Shown in pieces: positions 57,139 through 64,000 of a stretch of DNA of 64,000 bases. Position numbers and translations under genes: made by a program. The DNA lies in the NCBI RefSeq assembly GCF_040687965.1, contig NZ_CP156084.1, positions 3,224,501 to 3,288,500 of the forward strand. Direction: 5' to 3'. Source of the stretch: Methylocystis echinoides (GTDB lineage Bacteria > Pseudomonadota > Alphaproteobacteria > Rhizobiales > Beijerinckiaceae). Each line of letters begins with the position of its first letter. Position 1 is the stretch's first letter. The notes under the pieces were generated by a model. It had not been told where the DNA came from. It saw nothing but the letters and a program-made list of their open reading frames with translations, and made no database searches.

Positions 57139-57166
57139 GGCCGCGGTTTTGAAACGGGTCGCGGCC
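57139..57166 (+). other. Hairpin in the pmoA-pmoB spacer
   Basis: GGCCGCG/CGCGGCC arms (7 bp) around a 14-base loop that can itself form a short GTTT/AAAC stem, 10 bases after the pmoA stop. No T-run. It probably marks an mRNA processing or stability site, like the one after pmoC. Confidence 0.5.
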
Positions 57167-57295
57167 TGTCTCGAAGAGGAAAAGAACGCAAGTCCGCATG
57201 CGGCCGGGTCGACGATTTGGCTTCACGGCTTGCGAGGAAAAAAGTCGGCTGGCGCGCGAGGCGCCGGCCGGAAGAGGAACCTGGGAGGTTTGTTC

Positions 57296-58555
57296 ATGAA
57301 AAAGCTAGTCAAGCTCGCCGCCATTGGCGCGGCGGCTGCTGTGGCGGCGACGCTTGGAGCGGTTGCTCCGGCTTCGGCGCACGGCGAGAAGTCGCAGCAG
57401 GCGTTCCTTCGCATGCGCACGCTGAACTGGTATGACGTTCAGTGGTCGAAGACGACGGTCAACGTCAACGAGGACATGGTTCTGTCCGGCAAGGTCCACG
57501 TCTTCTCGGCGTGGCCGCAGGCGGTCGCCAATCCGCGCGTGTCGTTCCTGAACGCCGGCGAGCCCGGCCCGGTTCTGGTTCGCACGGCGCAGTTCATCGG
57601 CGAGCAGTTTGCGCCGCGTTCGGTGTCGCTGGAGATCGGCAAGGATTACGCCTTCTCGATCAACCTGCGCGGCCGTCGCGCGGGCCGTTGGCACGTCCAC
57701 GCCCAGATCAACGTTGAAGGCGGCGGTCCGATCATCGGCCCCGGCCAGTGGATTGAGATCAAGGGCGACATGAAGGACTTCACCGACCCGGTGACGCTCC
57801 TCGACGGGTCGACCATTGACCTCGAGCACTACGGCATCAGCCGCGTTTATGCGTGGCATCTGCCGTGGATGGCGGTTGGCGCCGCCTGGATCCTGTTCTG
57901 GTTCATCCGGAAGGGCATCATCGCGTCCTACGTCAAGGTCGCGGAAGGCCGTCCTGATGACGTCATCGGCGATGACGACCGTCGTATCGGCGCGATCGTT
58001 CTCGCTTTGACGATCCTGGCGACCATCGTCGGCTACGCCGTGACGAACTCGACCTTCCCGCGCACGATCCCGCTTCAGGCCGGCTTGCAGAAGCCGCTGA
58101 CGCCGATCGAGACGGAAGGCACGGCTGGCGTGGGCAAGGAGCAGGTGACGACCGAGCTGAACGGCGGCGTCTACAAGGTTCCGGGCCGTGAGCTGACGAT
58201 CAACGTGAAGGTGAAGAACGGCACGTCTCAGCCGGTGCGCCTCGGCGAATACACCGCCGCTGGCCTGCGCTTCCTGAACCCGTCGGTGTTCACCTCGAAG
58301 CCTGACTTCCCGGACTACCTGCTTGCCGACCGCGGCCTGTCGAACGACGACACGATCGCGCCCGGCGAGTCGAAGGAGATCACGGTGAAGATCCAGGACG
58401 CGCGTTGGGACATCGAGCGTCTGTCTGACCTGGCTTACGACACCGACAGCCAGATCGGCGGCCTGCTGTTCTTCTTCACGCCCGACGGCAAGCGCTTCGC
58501 GGCTGAAATCGGCGGCCCGGTGATTCCGAAGTTCGTCGCCGGCGACATGCCCTGA
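57296..58555 (+). CDS. pmoB: Particulate methane monooxygenase subunit B
   Basis: The 419-residue subunit with two periplasmic cupredoxin-like domains joined by two membrane helices (about 195-215 and 232-255). A signal peptide ends ASA, so mature PmoB begins at His29. His29 with H133 and H135 (RWHVHAQINV) forms the CuB site known from pMMO structures. The start ATG 57296 follows GGGAGGT; an in-frame upstream extension lacks conservation. A strong terminator follows. Confidence 0.98.
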   Translation: MKKLVKLAAIGAAAAVAATLGAVAPASAHGEKSQQAFLRMRTLNWYDVQWSKTTVNVNEDMVLSGKVHVFSAWPQAVANPRVSFLNAGEPGPVLVRTAQFIGEQFAPRSVSLEIGKDYAFSINLRGRRAGRWHVHAQINVEGGGPIIGPGQWIEIKGDMKDFTDPVTLLDGSTIDLEHYGISRVYAWHLPWMAVGAAWILFWFIRKGIIASYVKVAEGRPDDVIGDDDRRIGAIVLALTILATIVGYAVTNSTFPRTIPLQAGLQKPLTPIETEGTAGVGKEQVTTELNGGVYKVPGRELTINVKVKNGTSQPVRLGEYTAAGLRFLNPSVFTSKPDFPDYLLADRGLSNDDTIAPGESKEITVKIQDARWDIERLSDLAYDTDSQIGGLLFFFTPDGKRFAAEIGGPVIPKFVAGDMP

Positions 58556-58583
58556 GCGAACAACGATCGCTAACCTAAAAAAG

Positions 58584-58615
58584 CCGGCCGGATCGAAAGA
58601 TCCGGCCGGTTTCGC
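58584..58615 (+). terminator. Terminator of the pmoCAB operon
   Basis: An 11-bp perfect stem CCGGCCGGATC/GATCCGGCCGG with a GAAA tetraloop, extended by A-T pairs and followed by TTTCGCTTT, 28 bases after the pmoB stop. Confidence 0.85.
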
Positions 58616-58913
58616 TTTGGCCCCACGGGCAGGCGCTGTCTTGCTCAATATCAATCGGTGCGTCCTTTAGACGCAAATTGCGTCAAGGCTTTTTGCTCGC
58701 GCCAACGCCTGTTTTGGATGCAAAGTAGCGCCCGGAGATCGACGACCTCGCGCATGCGAGGTCTCGCTGAAAAGGGACGCTTAGGCTAAGGAAGACTGCG
58801 AGCGGCGCGGTCTGGTGCGCCGGGGATTGGCCGCCTGCCGGTATGGCCCGAGCTGACGGCCAGACAAAACTGCGTCGGAAAAAAAGGCGCAGGGAAAGAA
58901 TCGAGGGATGGAA
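58616..58913 (+). promoter_or_regulatory. Spacer between pmoB terminator and pmoD, with palindrome
   Basis: With the terminator, about 358 bases have no gene. GACGCAA-A-TTGCGTC at 58670-58684 is a perfect 15-base inverted repeat, a candidate operator for the downstream copper genes. Since a terminator precedes it, a promoter for pmoD-copC-copD is expected here; no -35/-10 boxes are clear. Confidence 0.4.
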
Positions 58914-59531
58914 ATGATGAATTGGCGTAGCCTTGCCGCCGCCATGTTTGGCGCCGTTCTTTCGCTCAGCGTCGGTCAGCCTGCGCGGGCCGAGGGCGGC
59001 GCGGGGCCGGAAGCCATGTCCATGGGAAACATGTGCATGGTCATGTTCGGTTATGACATGATCCACATCACCGTCTTCCAGCCCGACAAGTCGCGCAGCG
59101 AGTATTGCAGCGAAATTCCGGCGACGGGCCGCACGATCATGGTCTTCGACATCGAGACGCCGGCTTTCCGCGATCTGCCGCTCGAACTGCGCATCATTCG
59201 CGATCCGCTGACGCCGATCACCAAGGACACGGATCTCGAACCGCTGACCGAGCTGCATCTGCCGGCCAAGAAATATACCAAGGGCACGTTCAGCCTGGAG
59301 CATAACTTCGCGAATAACGGCCACTATATCGGCCTCGTCACACTCACGCGCGAGAACGGCCAGCAGGAAACCGAGCAGTTCAAATTCATGGTCGGCGAGA
59401 CGCTTTGGGCCTGGGTGCCTCAGATCGCCGGCACGGTGCTCATCGCCGGCATGGTCTTCGTCTATTGGAAGCACACGCATCCTTCGTCGAAGAAGAAGGA
59501 GAAGGAGCCCGCCGAGCCCGTTGCGTCTTGA
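58914..59531 (+). CDS. pmoD: PmoD-like copper protein, membrane anchored
   Basis: A 205-residue protein with a signal peptide (ending ARA, near residue 26), a periplasmic domain and one C-terminal helix (about 166-185) followed by a Lys/Glu-rich tail. Potential copper ligands cluster in MSMGNMCMVMFGYDMIH and SEYC (Cys41, His51, Cys65 plus several Met). Known PmoD proteins of Methylocystis form an unusual dimeric CuA site with Cys and His ligands and occur next to copC and copD, as here. The start is ambiguous: ATG 58908, 58914 or 58917; 58914 has GAGGG six bases upstream. Confidence 0.75.
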   Translation: MMNWRSLAAAMFGAVLSLSVGQPARAEGGAGPEAMSMGNMCMVMFGYDMIHITVFQPDKSRSEYCSEIPATGRTIMVFDIETPAFRDLPLELRIIRDPLTPITKDTDLEPLTELHLPAKKYTKGTFSLEHNFANNGHYIGLVTLTRENGQQETEQFKFMVGETLWAWVPQIAGTVLIAGMVFVYWKHTHPSSKKKEKEPAEPVAS

Positions 59532-59605
59532 CGTTCGACGCAATCGAAATCATCTCGAAGACAACCAAAAAAGCAAAAGAGGCTCGGCGCCTCGGGGGAA
59601 ATGTC

Positions 59606-59995
59606 ATGAAGGGAATGGGTAGCTTGTCTCGTCGCCTTTCCGGCCTTCTAGCGGGAGGCGCGTTGGCCGTCCTCGTCGGCGCGGCGCCGGCTCTTGCGCA
59701 TTCCTTCCTTGTCGAAGCGACGCCGTCGTCGAAGGACCACGTTGCGACCTCGCCCAAGACGATCAAGCTGCGCTTCGGCGGCGGCGTCGAGCCGAAATAC
59801 TCGAAGCTGACGGTCGAGAATGCGGAGGGCAAGGTTCTTGGGGAGGGGGCGATCGGCGCCCCCGACAAGCCGCGCGAACTCTCGATGGAGTCCCCTGAAC
59901 TGGCCCCCGGGAAATATGTCGTGCGCTACCGGGTGCTGTCGACGGACGGGCACGTTGTCGAAGGCAACTACGAATTCACAGTCGATCCCAAGTAA
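59606..59995 (+). CDS. copC: Periplasmic copper-binding protein CopC
   Basis: A 129-residue protein with a signal peptide ending ALA, giving mature N-terminal His32 (AHSFLVEATPSSKDHV). Together with D114 and H116 in STDGHVVEGNYEF this gives the Cu(II) histidine-brace site of CopC. The Met-rich Cu(I) site of classical CopC is absent, the common Cu(II)-only type. The start ATG 59606 follows GGGGGAAA. It is upstream of copD in the pmo-linked copper set. Confidence 0.93.
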   Translation: MKGMGSLSRRLSGLLAGGALAVLVGAAPALAHSFLVEATPSSKDHVATSPKTIKLRFGGGVEPKYSKLTVENAEGKVLGEGAIGAPDKPRELSMESPELAPGKYVVRYRVLSTDGHVVEGNYEFTVDPK

Positions 59996-60123
59996 GGCGC
60001 GCAACCTTTGACGGCGGCGAATGGCGCCCGCGCTGACGGGCGCGCGGCTCGCCGCTACCCTTCGCGTGATCGACGGCTTTCTGTCTGAAGTGGGCGGAAA
60101 GGGCCAGGAGCGAGAACCGAACG

Positions 60124-62052
60124 ATGTATCTTTCTCTCGCATTCATTCGCTTCCTCGAAAGCCTGCCGTCGGCTTTGGCCGTCGGCTTGCTGCTGATGCC
60201 GCGTCTGATCGGCGAAGACGGCGGGCGGTTCAAAGTTCCGGTCGCAGCGGCGGCCGTGTTCCGGGCGCTGCTCGGCTTCGCGCTGCTGTATCTCATCGCG
60301 CGCGCGATCGTCCCGGCGGAACGGCCGATCGACTCCGCTCTGCTCTGGGAGTTCACATTCGGCACGAGCGTCGGCAAAGCTTGGGTGTTTACCCAGCTCG
60401 TCGCTTTTGCCTTCGCGGGGCTCGCCGTCGCACGGCTGTTCGTCGCTTCCGATCTTCTCGACCGCATTACGCTGTGGACGGGCGTCGGCGTCCTTGCCGT
60501 CGTCTCGGTCACCGGCCATGCGATCGACGACGGTCTGCCCGTTTGGACGCAGGCGAGCTTCCTTTTGCACACGGCGGCGGGTCTCACGTGGCTCGGGGGC
60601 CTTCTCGGCCTGATCTGGTGGATGTTCACCGCGCACAAGAAGCCTCCGGAAGTGGCCGCGCGGCTCGCTGAACGCTGGTCGCTGGTCGCGAAGGTCGCCG
60701 TCGGGCTCGTGGCGGTGACGGGCGTCGCCATGGCCTATGAGAACGTCGGCAGCGTTCCGAACATGCTTGCGACGCCTTATGGGCGACTGCTGACCCTGAA
60801 GCTTCTCTTGCTTTGCGCCGTGTTGCTGTGCGCGCTCGCCATCGTGCGCTACATGCACAGCCGCCCGGCGGGCGACGGCTTCAATGTCGACTGGGTCGGA
60901 AAGGTCGGTAGTCTCGAGGCGGTCTTTGGCCTCGGCCTCCTGGCGATCGCCGGTTACATTGCGGTGATCACGCCGGCCTCCCATGAAACGAATATCTACT
61001 GGCCTCTGCCCTTCCGCCTCTCCTATATCGCGACCTGGGGCCAGAAGCCGGCGTTCCCCTCGCCGATCTGGTGGTGGGCAATCGCCGCCGTTGTGCTGGC
61101 GGCCGTCGCGGCGCTGCTCTGGTGGACCCCGGCGACGCGTGAGAAACGCCTTTACGCCACGCCGGCCGTGACGATCGCCGCGCTGTTTTGTCTGGCCGTG
61201 TCCTTTTCGACGGAAGCCTACGTCGATACCTACAATGATCCGACGCAGGATTTCACGGCCGAGTCAGTTGCGCGCGGCATGGCGGCGTTTCAGGACAATT
61301 GCGTCGCCTGCCATGGTCCGATGGGCGAGGGCAACGGTCCCATGTCCAAGGACCTCAAGAACGCGCAGGGCGTGAAAGTCGACCCCGCGGACCTGACGGC
61401 GCCCCATGTCGGCACCCATACGATCGGCGACATCTTCCATTGGCTGACCTTTGGCGGCCAGAGCGGGGTCATGCCGAGCTTCAGCCATGTGCTCGACGTC
61501 GACGATCGCTGGGACATGATCAATTATCTTCTCATGCTCTCGAGCACCAATCGCTCGCGCTTCATCGCCCCGCAGGCGATGATTCAATGGCTCATCGCGC
61601 CGGATTTCGCTTTGATCGATCCGAGGGAAGAGGTCACCACTTTCTTCAAGCTGCGCGGCAAGCCGACGCTCCTTTCCTTCGCGCGCTGCACCGCGACCGG
61701 CGACGAGAAAAAGGAACTCGACGCCAGTCTTCTCAAAGCGGCCGAAGCGGCCAAAGCCGCCGGGGCGAATCATGTGACGGTCTATACCGGCGACTGCCCC
61801 GCGGCGGCCAAGGCGCGGGAAGCGCTGCACCCCGCGGCGGTGGAGAAGGCCTATTCGATCATCAACCGCTACCCGAACGTGCCCTACACGAGCGAGATCG
61901 CGCAGGCGCATTTTCTGATCGACCGCTCGGGTTATGTGCGCGCGCGCTTCAAGCAGTTCGGCGAGGACGACGGCAGCGCCACGCAACTTGCCGCACAGGC
62001 GGCGATGATGGCGCAGGAGCCCATCGTGGAGATCAACCTGCACTCGCACTAA
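60124..62052 (+). CDS. copD: CopD-cytochrome c-thioredoxin-like fusion protein
   Basis: A 642-residue fusion. Residues 1 to ~300 form the CopD membrane domain of about eight helices, with TGHAIDDG, LLHTAAGLTWLGGL and a VITPASHETN segment. Further helices follow to ~365. Residues ~378-472 are a mono-heme cytochrome c domain with C393-V-A-C-H397 and probable axial Met450 (SGVMPSF). Residues ~500-612 look like a thioredoxin fold (RGKPTLLSFARCTATGDEKK; AHFLIDRSGYVRARF) but lack C-x-x-C. CopD usually imports copper to the cytoplasm; the added heme domain suggests redox coupling (inference). Confidence 0.88.
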   Translation: MYLSLAFIRFLESLPSALAVGLLLMPRLIGEDGGRFKVPVAAAAVFRALLGFALLYLIARAIVPAERPIDSALLWEFTFGTSVGKAWVFTQLVAFAFAGLAVARLFVASDLLDRITLWTGVGVLAVVSVTGHAIDDGLPVWTQASFLLHTAAGLTWLGGLLGLIWWMFTAHKKPPEVAARLAERWSLVAKVAVGLVAVTGVAMAYENVGSVPNMLATPYGRLLTLKLLLLCAVLLCALAIVRYMHSRPAGDGFNVDWVGKVGSLEAVFGLGLLAIAGYIAVITPASHETNIYWPLPFRLSYIATWGQKPAFPSPIWWWAIAAVVLAAVAALLWWTPATREKRLYATPAVTIAALFCLAVSFSTEAYVDTYNDPTQDFTAESVARGMAAFQDNCVACHGPMGEGNGPMSKDLKNAQGVKVDPADLTAPHVGTHTIGDIFHWLTFGGQSGVMPSFSHVLDVDDRWDMINYLLMLSSTNRSRFIAPQAMIQWLIAPDFALIDPREEVTTFFKLRGKPTLLSFARCTATGDEKKELDASLLKAAEAAKAAGANHVTVYTGDCPAAAKAREALHPAAVEKAYSIINRYPNVPYTSEIAQAHFLIDRSGYVRARFKQFGEDDGSATQLAAQAAMMAQEPIVEINLHSH

Positions 62053-62068
62053 AAGCGCAGGATTTCTA

Positions 62069-62093
62069 AGCCGGCTGAGCAGCCGGCTTTTTT
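62069..62093 (+). terminator. Intrinsic terminator between copD and the PCuAC gene
   Basis: AGCCGGCT-GAGC-AGCCGGCT followed by TTTTT: a perfect 8-bp stem, tetraloop and T-run, starting 16 bases after copD and ending just before the PCuAC ribosome-binding site. It should limit transcription of the last gene. Confidence 0.85.
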
Positions 62094-62106
62094 CAGGGAG
62101 AGAAAA

Positions 62107-62712
62107 ATGGTGATCAGGCGGCGTGATCTTTTGGCGTCCGGCGGCTCATTGCTCGCCGGCGCGGCTCTCGGTTTCATTCCGGCGCGGTCGGCGCTGGCCC
62201 ATGAGTATGACGTCGGCAAGCTCAAGGTTGAGCATCCCTGGCTGCGCGCCCCCGCCGATGGCGAGAAGAACGCTTCCTTCTACGCGTTCCTGCATAACGC
62301 CGGCGATACGCCCGACAAGCTCGTCGCAGTGAAGGTCGAGAAATTCGGCAAGGCCGTCGTTCACGGCGACGCGAAAAATCTCGAGCTCGAGACGCCGGTG
62401 GTCCTGCCGCCGAAGTCGAAGGTCACCTTGGCGCCGGGCGGCGTTTATGTCGCGCTGCTCGACGCGAAAAAGCATCTCGAAATCGGCTGGGGCCTGGAAA
62501 TGACGCTCGTTTTCGAGAAGGCCGGCGAAGTCGTCGTCGACGCCGCAATCGATGCGCCGGACGCCAAGCACGCGCATGACGCCGAAGCCATGGAGCGCTG
62601 GGAGAAGGCTCACAATAAAGACACCTCCGGGCCGAAGGAAAGCGCCGGCCACGAAGCGCATCATGGCCATGAGGGCCACCACCATTCGGAGAAGCCCGAA
62701 GGCGCGAAATAG
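62107..62712 (+). CDS. PCuAC-family periplasmic copper chaperone with His-rich tail
   Basis: A 201-residue PCuAC (DUF461) protein. The N-terminus has a Tat-like motif (RRRDLL) and a hydrophobic stretch ending SALA, so the mature protein would begin His32 (HEYDVGKLKVEHPWLRAP). The usual Met/His Cu(I) ligands are missing: where typical proteins have H-x-M, this one has GGVYVALL. Methanotroph PCuAC proteins are known that bind copper by a histidine brace at the N-terminal His. The last ~45 residues form a His-rich tail (HEAHHGHEGHHH). The start ATG 62107 follows CAGGGAGAG. Confidence 0.88.
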   Translation: MVIRRRDLLASGGSLLAGAALGFIPARSALAHEYDVGKLKVEHPWLRAPADGEKNASFYAFLHNAGDTPDKLVAVKVEKFGKAVVHGDAKNLELETPVVLPPKSKVTLAPGGVYVALLDAKKHLEIGWGLEMTLVFEKAGEVVVDAAIDAPDAKHAHDAEAMERWEKAHNKDTSGPKESAGHEAHHGHEGHHHSEKPEGAK

Positions 62713-62819
62713 ACGGGCGCGAGGCCCGGGCGCATTTCAGCGCTCGGGCGCCACACGTCCCGAAGCGCGAGGGGCGCTCATGCGCGTTCGCCGACAATCC
62801 CGCCGGCGGCCATGCGAGG

Positions 62820-62852
62820 CAAAAACGCAAAACGCGCGCCGTAGGCGCGCGT
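62820..62852 (-). terminator. Terminator of the small membrane protein gene at 62876
   Basis: On the minus strand, ACGCGCGCC-TAC-GGCGCGCGT followed by TTTGCGTTTTTG: a 9-bp stem with T-run, 24 bases beyond the stop. It lies between converging genes and may also stop PCuAC transcription. Confidence 0.8.
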
Positions 62853-62875
62853 AGCGGAGCGTTGTTCTCGTTGGA

Positions 62876-63103
62876 TCAGTGGTCGACGCTAACGAGCCGT
62901 CCCGTAAACTGCGCCTGATCGGCAACCGGCGACGCATTCTGCGTAGGGTTGATCGGCAGGGCAAAGCCAAGAATGAAGGCGGCGAGCGCCATGGCTGCGA
63001 CAAGAAGAATTGAAACGCGGAATTGACGACGGGCTGACTCGCGGTCGAAACTGCGCGAATACGCGGGCTCAATTTGGTCGTCGAACTTATCAACGAGCGA
63101 CAT
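62876..63103 (-). CDS. Small single-helix membrane protein next to the pmo copper genes
   Basis: A 75-residue protein: a charged N-terminal part (MSLVDKFDDQIEPAYSRSFD), one membrane helix (about residues 30-50, VSILLVAAMALAAFILGFAL) and a short periplasmic tail. No family is recognised. The start ATG 63103 is supported by GAGGAAG upstream, and the gene has its own terminator. It converges on the PCuAC gene. The 203-base region upstream (63104-63306) is AT-rich and probably holds its promoter. Confidence 0.65.
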   Translation of the reverse strand: MSLVDKFDDQIEPAYSRSFDRESARRQFRVSILLVAAMALAAFILGFALPINPTQNASPVADQAQFTGRLVSVDH

Positions 63104-63306
63104 AGTCAGTCTTCCTCTCGGCTAAAACGCCCTTTTTCTCCCACCGCGGCGGCCTCCCTAAAACCGACGCGGCCCAGGCTCGACCCCCTCCGGTCTTTGC
63201 CTTTGCTCGGGTAACTATCAACAAGCCAAAAAGTTGCATCGGCAGCTCAAAAATTCATAAAAAATTAACTTTTTTTCACTTCAGAGTTAACGGACGGCGA
63301 CGCGGA

Positions 63307-64000
63307 TCACTCAAATTGCAACTTTTGCGGGTTGGCAGACGCGCAGCCGGACCGACCATCGGGCTGTTTTTCCTCGACGAAAACATAGCGGATCGTCACG
63401 ACAAGGAGCGCGACGACGGCGACGACACCCAGCGGCGCCGCCAGCAGCGTCGCAAGCGGGCGGGCGAAGAGCGGCGCGCCATAGACGAGGGCGAGCGCTG
63501 ACTTTTCGTAAGGGCGAAACCCGTTCTCGAGCCCGTGCGCCAGCAGCAAGGCGATGGCCGGCGCCAGCGCCATCATGTCGTAATCGAGCGAGTAGGGCGT
63601 CGCGAGGAACAGGGCGGCGATCACGCCGGCGGCTTTGACGCGCGCGTCGGCCCCGGATCGCAGCAGGGCGAGAACCGCCGCCACGGCGCAAACGGCTACG
63701 AGCCCCTGCCAGAACCAGGCAGCCGGCACGCTCCCGCCGATCAGTCGAACGGCGGCGAAGACGCTCTGGATCTTCTCGAAGCCGGTCGCCCCCTGTTCGA
63801 CAATGGCGCGGGTGAAGCCGAGGCTGTCATAGAAGGCGCGCCAACTGGCGACGCCGAAGGCGGCGATGCTCGCCGCGGTCATCAGCGCAATGGATGCAGC
63901 GGCGCCTGCGAGGGCGCGCCCGTGACGGCCGACGAGCAATGCGAGCGGCAGCAGCAGCGCAAATTGCGGCTTATAGGCGAGCAGGCCGAAAAGCGCGCCG
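63307..64000 (-). CDS. Partial membrane glycosyltransferase, GT87/DUF2029-like
   Basis: The C-terminal ~230 residues of a multi-pass membrane protein; the gene runs off the window, so its start is not seen. LLAYKPQFALLLPLALLVGR is the K-P-Q-x motif region characteristic of GT87 polyprenol-phosphate-mannose-dependent transferases, and ATPYSLDYDMMALAPAIALL is another typical GT87 part. About six helices are visible. It probably adds a sugar to a lipid or glycan at the periplasmic face. The TTG at 63939 is not the true start because the frame stays open to 64000. Confidence 0.75.
   Translation of the reverse strand, partial: GALFGLLAYKPQFALLLPLALLVGRHGRALAGAAASIALMTAASIAAFGVASWRAFYDSLGFTRAIVEQGATGFEKIQSVFAAVRLIGGSVPAAWFWQGLVAVCAVAAVLALLRSGADARVKAAGVIAALFLATPYSLDYDMMALAPAIALLLAHGLENGFRPYEKSALALVYGAPLFARPLATLLAAPLGVVAVVALLVVTIRYVFVEEKQPDGRSGCASANPQKLQFE

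Overview
The window is a GC-rich alphaproteobacterial chromosome segment from a type II (Methylocystis/Methylosinus-like, Rhizobiales) aerobic methanotroph. The diagnostic evidence is a complete particulate methane monooxygenase operon, pmoC-pmoA-pmoB (55272-58555), followed by the copper-handling set pmoD-copC-copD-PCuAC (58914-62712). PQQ biosynthesis genes (16276-19557) make the cofactor used by methanol dehydrogenase, the next step of methane oxidation. Gene orders such as serS-surE-pcm-nlpD and trpGDC-moaC-moeA are typical of Rhizobiales. Genus-level assignment is inference from gene content only.

Layout. 1-5.5 kb: serS, surE, pcm, an amidase-activator-type LysM/LytM lipoprotein and two small secreted proteins. 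5.5-10.4 kb: zapE, two GNAT acetyltransferases, a secreted EF-hand protein, a Nudix hydrolase, a metallophosphoesterase and a membrane protein of unknown role. 10.6-16.1 kb: one 1822-residue membrane protein with a GH94 region. 16.3-19.6 kb: pqqB-pqqC-pqqDE with PqqD fused to PqqE and no pqqA alongside. 19.8-21.7 kb: a lipoprotein alpha/beta hydrolase and a VapBC toxin-antitoxin pair. 21.7-35.0 kb: minus-strand housekeeping genes (pssA-psd, moeA, moaC, trpC, trpD, trpG, an M50 protease, a MarR regulator, trpE, ppiD), with one plus-strand NadM-like/Nudix gene. 35.2-41.7 kb: ppk2, a remnant of an ACR3 arsenite permease among palindromic repeats, tpiA, ndk, a GST-like protein, purN and purM. 41.8-50.3 kb: a DUF2157-like membrane protein, a DUF1013 cell-cycle regulator, an acyl-CoA ligase, an ABC exporter, a SnoaL-like protein and guaB. 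50.3-54.7 kb: an orphan TadG-like protein, a di-heme cytochrome c peroxidase and a secreted phosphoesterase. 54.7-63.1 kb: the pmo/copper region. 63.3 kb to the end: a partial GT87-type membrane glycosyltransferase.

How the genes work together. PmoCAB oxidises methane in the intracytoplasmic membranes and needs copper. PmoD, CopC, CopD and PCuAC are periplasmic or membrane copper proteins placed directly downstream, and CopD here carries extra cytochrome c and thioredoxin-like domains. PQQ supports the periplasmic methanol dehydrogenase, whose genes are not in this window. PssA and Psd make phosphatidylethanolamine, and moaC/moeA make molybdenum cofactor.

No rRNA, tRNA, CRISPR array, insertion sequence or prophage was seen. 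The repeats are small palindromic REP-like elements between genes.
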